Below, piece after piece: positions 40,256 to 46,325 of a stretch of DNA of 64,000 nucleotides. The DNA lies in assembly GCA_036496585.1 (NCBI GenBank), contig DASXLB010000042.1, forward strand, positions 186,001 to 250,000, in the 5' to 3' direction. A program made the translations under genes and the position numbers. Below the pieces are notes generated by a model. It had not been told where the DNA came from. It made no database searches and saw only the letters and a program-made list of their open reading frames with translations. This stretch comes from Vicinamibacterales bacterium (GTDB lineage: Bacteria; Acidobacteriota; Vicinamibacteria; Vicinamibacterales; 2-12-FULL-66-21). Within the stretch, counting starts at the first letter, position 1. Every line of letters begins with the position of its first letter.

Positions 40256-41325
40256 TGCAGTGCCTCCTGGAACCGCGCCACCTGGGTGGCCGGATCGCAC
40301 AACCATCGCGCGCGCGGCGGACCGGCGTCGCCCAGGCGTCGCCGCGCCGCCACATCGTCGACCAGCCGCTGCAGCGCCCCGGCGAGCGCGCCGCGATCGG
40401 ACGCCGGCAGCAGGATGCCGCAGGCCTCGGTGACGATCTCCGAGGCGCCGCCGAAGTCGAAGGTGACGACCGGCAGACCCGCGTCGAGCGCCTCGACGAA
40501 CGCGATGCCGAACGGCTCCGGCGTGGTATTGGGCTGACAATGCACGTCCGCGGCGGCCAGCAGCCGAGCGAGGTCGCGGCGCTCGCCGAGAAACGCGACC
40601 CGCCCCTGCAGGCTTGGGCTCGACGCGGCGGCCCGCAGCTGCCGCTCATAGGCGGCCTCGTGCGGACGCTGCGGTCCGCCCGCAATCCACACCCGCCAGT
40701 TGCCGTGGAGTGTCGACGCGGCCTGCAGCAGGTCGAGGTGCCCCTTCCACGACTCGAAGCGGCTGGCGATGACGATGACGGTCGTGTCGGGTGCCGCGCC
40801 GAATTCCCGCCGCGTCGCGTCGCGGTCAGCGGCGGCGGCGGGCGGAGCCGAGACCGGCGGCAGTACGACGGCGCGACGTACCGCCGGCAGCCACTGCGCC
40901 ACCGCGCGCGAGGTGTACTGGCTGTTGCAGATCACCAGCGAGGGAACCCGTCGGGCCGTACGCCGCTCCGTCCAGTGCGATCCGTCGAGGGCATCGTGAG
41001 CGACGAGCACGCGGGTGCCGACCGGCAGCAGGGGCGCGGCGATTGCGAACGCCCACGGCGAGTGCGCGACCACGCGATCGAACGATCCGACGAGCCGCCG
41101 GAGACGACGGCGCGCGCGCCAGACCGACAGGGGTCGGCTGAACCGTACCGGCCCCAGATCGTGGCGCTCGGCCCCGGCGGCGTCGAGCCCGGAGACGACG
41201 CGTCCCTGGAACGACAGCGCGAAGGCGTGCGCCGAGCCTGCCGGCGCGTGCGCGGCCATTTCTTCCAGAATCCGTTCGACGCCGCCGTAGAGGTTGCCGG
41301 CGGCGACATGCAGGACGCGCATCAC
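40252..41325 (-). CDS. glycosyltransferase family 4 protein
   Basis: A 357-residue GT-B enzyme starting at the GTG at 41325 or the adjacent ATG at 41322 (MMRVLHVAAGNLYGGVERIL). The donor domain contains VIVIASRFESWKGHLDLLQA and the E-x7-E motif EPFGIAFVEALDAG. It is the first glycosyltransferase after the export genes and overlaps the wza-like stop. Donor unknown. Confidence 0.9.
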   Translation of the reverse strand: MMRVLHVAAGNLYGGVERILEEMAAHAPAGSAHAFALSFQGRVVSGLDAAGAERHDLGPVRFSRPLSVWRARRRLRRLVGSFDRVVAHSPWAFAIAAPLLPVGTRVLVAHDALDGSHWTERRTARRVPSLVICNSQYTSRAVAQWLPAVRRAVVLPPVSAPPAAAADRDATRREFGAAPDTTVIVIASRFESWKGHLDLLQAASTLHGNWRVWIAGGPQRPHEAAYERQLRAAASSPSLQGRVAFLGERRDLARLLAAADVHCQPNTTPEPFGIAFVEALDAGLPVVTFDFGGASEIVTEACGILLPASDRGALAGALQRLVDDVAARRRLGDAGPPRARWLCDPATQVARFQEALQ

Positions 41326-42134
41326 CAGCGCCGGCGCGGCACCTCGATGACGTCGTTGGGCTGCACCGCCAGCGTCAAATCCTTGTCGACCTTGATCTGC
41401 TGCGGCTTCGCTTCGACGACGCGGGTGATCGTGATGCCGTCGCGGCGGGCGAACTTGCTGAAGCCGCCGGCCGCGTTGATCATGTCGAGCACGGTCTTGG
41501 CGTTCTCGCTGAGGTCGTAGACGCCGCCGGCCATGACCTCGCCGCGGACGAACACGTGCCCGGCTTCCGGCACGTTGATCACGTCGCCGTCCTGGAGGTG
41601 GAACGTCGCGGCGAGCCCTGTCCCCTGCTCGACGTCGCTGCGCGGAATCCGGATCTCCGTCGCCTGGGTGCCGCCAATCGAGCGGCGGCGGATGCTGATC
41701 GACGAGCCCGCCCGCGACGTGAACCCGCCGGCCTGGTAGATGGCCGACATGAGATTGTCATTTCCCTGGACCCGGAAGCTGCTCGGCAGCTTTACGCCAT
41801 CACCGTTGACGTAGATCATCTTCGAGCGGAACTCCACCACCTCGACCTTCACGGTGGGACTGTTATGGAGGCTGCGCCGAATCAGCAGCTCGCGGATTTC
41901 GGCCTCGACCTGGCCGTGCGTCAGATCCTGAGCCTTGAGCCGTCCGAGATCCTTGTACTGGAAGGTGCCATCGACGTCGACCGTGACATGCCGGTCGCTG
42001 AAGACGTCGGGAATCACGATGATGTCGAGTTTGTCCTGCGGGCCGATGAGATATTCCTGCGCCTCGGCGGGCGCGGGCGCCGCCGGCGCCGCGGGCTGTT
42101 GCAAGACGAGCGCGAGCAACACCATCGTGGTCAT
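41322..42134 (-). CDS. polysaccharide biosynthesis/export protein, Wza/GumB-like
   Basis: A 270-residue protein with an N-terminal hydrophobic segment (MTTMVLLALVLQQ) and the polysaccharide-export domain (YLIGPQDKLDIIVIPD, near residue 30). Two SLBB-type repeats follow (VYVNGDGVKLPSSFRVQG and VFVRGEVMAGGVYDL). It would form the periplasmic or outer-membrane channel through which the polymer leaves, partnering with the Wzc-like kinase encoded at 18015. No lipobox cysteine is seen, so anchoring may rely on the barrel protein encoded just upstream. The ATG at 42134 overlaps that gene's stop by four bases. Confidence 0.9.
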   Translation of the reverse strand: MTTMVLLALVLQQPAAPAAPAPAEAQEYLIGPQDKLDIIVIPDVFSDRHVTVDVDGTFQYKDLGRLKAQDLTHGQVEAEIRELLIRRSLHNSPTVKVEVVEFRSKMIYVNGDGVKLPSSFRVQGNDNLMSAIYQAGGFTSRAGSSISIRRRSIGGTQATEIRIPRSDVEQGTGLAATFHLQDGDVINVPEAGHVFVRGEVMAGGVYDLSENAKTVLDMINAAGGFSKFARRDGITITRVVEAKPQQIKVDKDLTLAVQPNDVIEVPRRRW

Positions 42135-43351
42135 GACACTTTCCCCCATGTGAAAGTCGCGTAGATGCGCCGGTTGTCATAGGCGCGGTCGGCCGAGCGG
42201 TCCGAGGCGCGGCCACGCCAGTCGCCGTTGACGCCGGCGCGGAGATACGCGGCGAGCCGCCACGCCACGGTGAAGCCGAAGGTGTGCGCGACGTCGTCGG
42301 TCTTGCCGTCCGCGAGCGTCGGCGAGCGGTAGTGGAGACGCGAGCGGCTGCCGTAGAGGCGCGCGTCGAGCGGCCCGCCGCCCGCCCAGTTCCAGCCGAC
42401 GGTCAGGCCGGTTTCGATGTACTCGGGGACCGCCTCTTCGTACGAGTACTGCAGGTCGCGGGCGAACGTCGTCTCGATGTGATGGTGCTCCAGCACCGTC
42501 GAGGCCAGGGTGACCGAGGAGACGAAGCCGCGGAAGTTCGGCACGTCCGGCGAGTGCGTGGTGAAGCGGCGGTAGCCGAACGACGCGCTGCCGTTGAGCA
42601 TCGCCAGCGGACTGAACGTCACCTTCGGCATGATGCGCAGCGTCTGCGAATCGCGTTCGGGCGTGAAGTCGAACCGCGCCCGCTCGCGCCCGACGTCGAC
42701 CTGGAACGTGGTGAGCGGCGTCAGCGCGACGCCCGCGCCCGCCTCCAGCAGGTCGTCAGTCCGGTCGAGCGTGGTGGCGAGGTCCTGGCCGCGGAACTCG
42801 ACGCCCGGATCGAACGTGGTCTGTGTCTGGCGGGCGCCGGCGCTCACGAAGATGTCGGCCGGGAGCTGCACCCGCAGGTTGCCGCCGTAGTTCCGATCGT
42901 GGTGGCGCGCACGGGTGTCGATCTCGCGGTTGGGACGCTCGCGCGTGTTGTCGAAGTGCGCATCGAATGACGGCTGGAAAGGGCCGAACTCGAAGTCGGT
43001 GCGAATCTGGTTGCCGAGATTGGTCCCGCGCTCGGACGTATAGGTCTGGTAGTAGACGTAGTCGGTCGTGGTGATGTAAGAGAGCCTCATCGGCCCAGGG
43101 CTCGTGACCAGTTCCACCCGCGGAGAGATCGTGGCAGTGAAATCGGACCTCGGGTTGTCCGGATCGTTGAAGACGTTGTTGTCGCGCCCGACGTCCCGGA
43201 TCATCAGCGCGGGGTTCAGCCCCACCGGGCCGAGGCGGATCGTCGCCGTGTCGACCGGATCCGTCGCGGCCGCCTGCGACGACTGCGCCGAAGCCGCGTG
43301 AGCGGATGTCATCAGGGCGATCGCGGTCAGCGTCAGAGAGAAACGTGTCAT
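42131..43351 (-). CDS. outer-membrane beta-barrel protein of the exopolysaccharide operon
   Basis: A 406-residue secreted protein with a clear signal peptide (MTRFSLTLTAIALMTSAHAA, cleavage near residue 22). It has alternating aromatic/polar beta-strand sequence throughout (MRLSYITTTDYVYYQTYTSE, then TTFQVDVGRERARFDF), ending in IYATFTWGKVS. This is the pattern of the EpsL/GumB-neighbour outer-membrane barrels found in exopolysaccharide operons; it may be the secretin-like outer pore or an accessory. It overlaps the regulator upstream and the Wza-like gene downstream by four bases each. The exact family is uncertain. Confidence 0.8.
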   Translation of the reverse strand: MTRFSLTLTAIALMTSAHAASAQSSQAAATDPVDTATIRLGPVGLNPALMIRDVGRDNNVFNDPDNPRSDFTATISPRVELVTSPGPMRLSYITTTDYVYYQTYTSERGTNLGNQIRTDFEFGPFQPSFDAHFDNTRERPNREIDTRARHHDRNYGGNLRVQLPADIFVSAGARQTQTTFDPGVEFRGQDLATTLDRTDDLLEAGAGVALTPLTTFQVDVGRERARFDFTPERDSQTLRIMPKVTFSPLAMLNGSASFGYRRFTTHSPDVPNFRGFVSSVTLASTVLEHHHIETTFARDLQYSYEEAVPEYIETGLTVGWNWAGGGPLDARLYGSRSRLHYRSPTLADGKTDDVAHTFGFTVAWRLAAYLRAGVNGDWRGRASDRSADRAYDNRRIYATFTWGKVS

Positions 43352-44334
43352 GAGTCGCCGCGCCCTCCGGGCGCATAGCGTTGAATGCCGAGTTCACGCG
43401 TCTTGCGGTAGAGATTGGCGCGTTCGATGCCGAGCGTACGGGCGGCCTCGCTCATCCGCCAGCCGTGCCGCTCGAGCACCGACGCGATGTATTCGCGCTC
43501 GAAGCGCCGCCGCGCTTCGCGCAGGCTGACGGCAGGCGCCAGCCGGCGGACGATCCCCTCGAACGGCACGCCCGGGAGCAGATCTTCCTGGCGGATGACA
43601 CCGTCTTCGACGCGCGCGAGCGCGCCCTGGAGCGTGGCGCGCAGTTCGTCGACATTGCCCGTCCATGGCAGCGCCGCCAGCATCGTCAGGGCAGCTGGTG
43701 TGAACCTGGGCACGGGACGGCCGGCGGCAGCGGCGAGATCCGCCGCCAGCCGATTCACGATCGCCGCGACGTCGCCCGCCCGCGCGCGCAGCGATGGGAT
43801 CGCGGCGGGCGTCGCGGCGAAGCGCCGGAGCAGCTCGGGACGGAACCGGCCGTCGGCCGCATCGGCGGCGATCGACGGCGGCGCCGCGGCGATGACCCGT
43901 GCCTCGAGCGGCGTCCGCTCGCGGCCGCCCACGCAGACCTCTCCGTCGCGAAGCACGCGGGCCAGACGACGCTGCAGCGCGGCGGGGAGTTCGTTGAGAT
44001 TGTCGAGAAAGACCGTGCCGCGGCCTGCCTTCAGCAGCGCGGCGCCTGGGCCGAGTGTCTCCAGCGTCGCGGCTGCCCGGCCGCGCACGCCGAACAGCTC
44101 GATCGCGAGCCCGTCGGCGTCGGGGCGGCCGCAGTCGGCGCGCACGAAGGCCTGTCCGCCACGAGTGCAGTCGTGCACGTATCGCGCGACGTCGGCCGCT
44201 TCGAGCCCCTCCTCGACCAGCAGAAGGATCGGGCTGGGAGCCGGGCGCTCGAGGATCGTACGAATCTGACGCACGGCTGCCGAATCACCAAGCAGCGCCG
44301 GCGGCAGAATCGCAGTGGAACAGCGGGGACGCAT
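43348..44334 (-). CDS. degenerate NtrC-like regulator with Fis-type HTH
   Basis: A 328-residue protein aligned over its length with the AAA+ and DNA-binding parts of sigma-54 activators, but with key ATPase features lost. The Walker A site (normally GESGTGKE) reads LLLVEEGLEAADVAR at 37-51, with no GK. The GAFTGA sigma-54-contact loop is absent after ELFGVRGR (79-86). Walker B reads GTVFLDNL (106-113), with N112 in place of the catalytic Glu. Downstream landmarks persist (IPSLRARAGDV, LPWTGNVDELRATLQ), and the C-terminal Fis-type helix-turn-helix (about 271-320, MSEAARTLGIERANLYRK) is intact. It is first in the 22-kb operon and lies about 95 bases downstream of the predicted start of a sigma-70-type promoter. 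It is therefore likely a DNA-binding regulator that neither hydrolyses ATP nor activates sigma-54. Confidence 0.85.
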   Translation of the reverse strand: MRPRCSTAILPPALLGDSAAVRQIRTILERPAPSPILLLVEEGLEAADVARYVHDCTRGGQAFVRADCGRPDADGLAIELFGVRGRAAATLETLGPGAALLKAGRGTVFLDNLNELPAALQRRLARVLRDGEVCVGGRERTPLEARVIAAAPPSIAADAADGRFRPELLRRFAATPAAIPSLRARAGDVAAIVNRLAADLAAAAGRPVPRFTPAALTMLAALPWTGNVDELRATLQGALARVEDGVIRQEDLLPGVPFEGIVRRLAPAVSLREARRRFEREYIASVLERHGWRMSEAARTLGIERANLYRKTRELGIQRYAPGGRGDS

Positions 44335-44353
44335 ACGGTTCGGGGGACAGCTT

Positions 44354-44407
44354 CGCCCTGTCGGTCACAGGGCGTGGCCAGCGTGCTGGCCCGGCGCAGT
44401 GTGCCGG
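44354..44407 (-). promoter_or_regulatory. cluster of three stem-loops in the operon leader
   Basis: Between the predicted transcription start and the regulator gene lie three inverted repeats: an 8-bp stem CGCCCTGT/ACAGGGCG (44354-44374, five-base loop), a 7-bp stem GGCCAGC/GCTGGCC (44376-44391) and a 5-bp stem CCGGC/GCCGG (44391-44407). All three would be transcribed. They could act as an attenuator or mRNA-stability element for the operon; no T-tract marks a terminator. Confidence 0.5.
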
Positions 44408-44436
44408 CGGGGACCGTTGATGGCAGGAAGCGGCCG

Positions 44437-44465
44437 ATTATCGCGGATTCATGGGCATGTGTCAA
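44437..44465 (-). promoter_or_regulatory. sigma-70-type promoter of the 22-kb exopolysaccharide operon
   Basis: On the minus strand TTGACA (44465-44460) is followed by a 17-base spacer and GATAAT (44442-44437), a near-consensus sigma-70 promoter. Transcription would start near 44430, about 95 bases before the regulator ATG at 44334. The -35 box sits inside the palindrome described separately. No sigma-54 GG-N10-GC element was found. Confidence 0.65.
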
Positions 44466-44484
44466 ATTAGACACATGACATGAA
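44448..44484. promoter_or_regulatory. palindromic operator overlapping the -35 box
   Basis: Perfect 8-base arms CATGTGTC (44456-44463) and GACACATG (44470-44477) flank a six-base centre. Outer arms TTCATG (44448-44453) and CATGAA (44479-44484) extend the symmetry almost perfectly. The right half of the -35 TTGACA is built into the palindrome, so a dimeric regulator bound here would block or steer RNA polymerase. The Fis-type regulator encoded just downstream is the obvious candidate. Confidence 0.6.
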
Positions 44485-44486
44485 TC

Positions 44487-44507
44487 GTATCCGATACGCT
44501 CGGATAC
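44487..44507 (-). terminator. hairpin downstream of mutM
   Basis: A perfect 8-bp stem GTATCCGA/TCGGATAC with a five-base loop lies 36 bases after the mutM stop and just before the exopolysaccharide promoter. It could end the trxC-E1-mutM transcript or act as an upstream control element; no T-tract follows. The remaining bases 44508-44543 show nothing recognisable. Confidence 0.35.
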
Positions 44508-44543
44508 CCGAACCCCATCGCCCGGTCGGTGCTGCCGTCCCTC

Positions 44544-45443
44544 TTATCGGCGCTTGACGCGCTCGAGGGCATCCAGGGTCTTGGGCCAATCGTCCCGGAG
44601 CAGGCGGGAGAGGGCGCGGTCGGCCAGCAGTCGGCCGCCGGTCTGGCAGGCCGCGCAATAGTTCGACTCGTTCGAGGCGTAGACGACGCGCTGCACGGGG
44701 GCGCCGCAGCGGGGGCAGGGTTTCCCGAACTTGCCGTGCACGGCCATGTCGGGACGAAACGCGGTGACTTTCTCGGGGAACCTGTCGCCGGTCTCTTCCT
44801 GCAGCCGTGCCGTCCACCCCGCCAGCACTTCGCGCGTCGCGGCGAAGAGTGTCGCGACGTCCACGTCGGTCATCGACTGCGTCAGTTTCACCGGCGAGAG
44901 CCGCGCGGCGTGCAGGATCTCGTCCGAATAGGCATTGCCGATCCCGCTGAACACGTGCGGATCGGTCAACGCCCGCTTGAGCGTATGGTTCTCGGCGCGG
45001 AGCGCCGCGCCGAACGTCTCCGGCGTCATCGCGAAGACGTCGGCGCCGCCGGGATCCATCGCCTCGACCGCCGCCGCGCCGATCACGACGTGCAGCGAGG
45101 CCTGCTTGCGGGTGCCGGCCTCGGTGAAGAGGAGCGTCCCGTGCGCGAGGTCGAACGCCGCCAGTCCCAGCTTCCGCGGAACCGGCGCGGCCGGCTCCAG
45201 CCAGCGGAGCCGCCCGGCGATCATCAGGTGCACCACGGCGAACAGGTCGCCCTCGAAGCCGAAGACGAGACGCTTGCCGAGGCGCGCCAGCGTCACGACG
45301 AGGCGGCCGTGCAACGCGGCGAGCGGCGGATCGTAGGTGCGGACGAAGAACGGACTGCTGACGCGCGTCCGCTCCAGCGTTCGGCCGAGCACGCGCGGCC
45401 GAAGCGCCGCCAGGTACAGTTCGACGTCGGGCAGCTCGGGCAC
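44544..45443 (-). CDS. mutM: formamidopyrimidine-DNA glycosylase-type protein
   Basis: A 299-residue DNA repair glycosylase/AP lyase of the Fpg/Nei family that removes oxidised purines. The GTG at 45443 gives the required N-terminus MPELPDVELYLAALRP, in which Pro2 is the catalytic nucleophile and Glu3 its partner. The helix-two-turn-helix segment is GIGNAYSDEILHAARLSP and the C-terminal zinc finger is complete (CPRCGAP, then NYCAACQTGGR). The finger spacing and NAYSDE instead of NIYADE leave some room for a plant-like Fpg or Nei specificity. It ends a run trxC-E1-glycosyltransferase-mutM with short gaps (5-11 bases). Confidence 0.9.
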   Translation of the reverse strand: MPELPDVELYLAALRPRVLGRTLERTRVSSPFFVRTYDPPLAALHGRLVVTLARLGKRLVFGFEGDLFAVVHLMIAGRLRWLEPAAPVPRKLGLAAFDLAHGTLLFTEAGTRKQASLHVVIGAAAVEAMDPGGADVFAMTPETFGAALRAENHTLKRALTDPHVFSGIGNAYSDEILHAARLSPVKLTQSMTDVDVATLFAATREVLAGWTARLQEETGDRFPEKVTAFRPDMAVHGKFGKPCPRCGAPVQRVVYASNESNYCAACQTGGRLLADRALSRLLRDDWPKTLDALERVKRR

Positions 45444-45448
45444 GGCGT

Positions 45449-46315
45449 TCAGCGATCGGGCGCCATGCGGCGGCGGATGGCGGCGTAACGCGCCCATGCA
45501 CGCACTGAGCGGCCGGCGTGGCGCAGATGCTCGCGCCCCTGCAGCACCGGCGGAGCGAAGATCTCGCGGGCCAGGCGTGCGCGATCGAGGTCGCCGGAGG
45601 TGCGGCCGGCCTGCAGGCCCGCCACGTACCGCGCCCATCGCGAGAAGTACGGCGCGTCGAGCGCCGCGAGATACCCGTTGTAGGCGGCAAACGGTCCGTC
45701 GGCCCAGCTGGCCGGATGCAATTCGTGAAAGATCCCGGAGTCGTCGTCGACGATCTCGGCGTGGCCGTGCGAGCAGGCGACCGCGGCGTAGACGTTGTCC
45801 CACAGCGACTCGCCGGCGATATAGGGGCGGAACCGCCGCTGCACCCCCCGCCACCAGTCGACCGACACGGCGAACATGTCGATGCCGATGAGCAGCACGC
45901 CCTGCGGCAGCCGGCTCTCGGGCGCCAGGTCGATCCGGCAGAACGCGTAGGCGTCGCGGCCGCCGGCGGCGACGCGCCGCAGCGCGGCCGGCGACACTTC
46001 GATGTCGGCGTTGAGATAGATGAAGTAGCGATCCCCGGAGGCGGCCGCCGCATCGGCCAGCGCGGCGAACATCTCCGACACGATCGGCTTGCGCACGCGC
46101 CCGCGCCGCGTCAGCGCGATCGAGTCCTGCCGCAGCACCGGCCGGGTGTCGAACCCCTCCGGCCGGTACGTCTCGTCGCTGAACTGGAGATTGACGCGGT
46201 GCACGTCAGGCAGGGCCGCGAGCGAGTCGCGCGACCGCTGCTGCCGGCGTTCCGAGTCCGCCGACGCCGGGTAGTACCGCGTCCCGATGGTGATCATCTG
46301 CCCCGGCAGCGGCAC
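45449..46315 (-). CDS. glycosyltransferase-like protein of uncertain family
   Basis: A 288-residue soluble protein. The core YFIYLNADIEVSPAAL looks like a GT-A nucleotide-sugar fold with an acidic DXE-type site, preceded by RKPIVSEMFAALADAA and followed by an aromatic segment (FHELHPASWADGPFAAYN) that could face the acceptor. I cannot place it in a named CAZy family. It lies between the E1 dehydrogenase (10-base gap) and mutM (5-base gap), so context does not help. It may be a hexosyltransferase-type enzyme or a catalytically altered relative. Confidence 0.65.
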   Translation of the reverse strand: MPLPGQMITIGTRYYPASADSERRQQRSRDSLAALPDVHRVNLQFSDETYRPEGFDTRPVLRQDSIALTRRGRVRKPIVSEMFAALADAAAASGDRYFIYLNADIEVSPAALRRVAAGGRDAYAFCRIDLAPESRLPQGVLLIGIDMFAVSVDWWRGVQRRFRPYIAGESLWDNVYAAVACSHGHAEIVDDDSGIFHELHPASWADGPFAAYNGYLAALDAPYFSRWARYVAGLQAGRTSGDLDRARLAREIFAPPVLQGREHLRHAGRSVRAWARYAAIRRRMAPDR

Positions 46316-46325
46316 GTCGCTCCCT

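Noticed and set aside
44335..44543. Sigma-54 promoter upstream of the NtrC-like regulator
   Set aside because: The best candidate around 44391-44407 lacks the GG-N10-GC spacing, whereas a good sigma-70 promoter is present.
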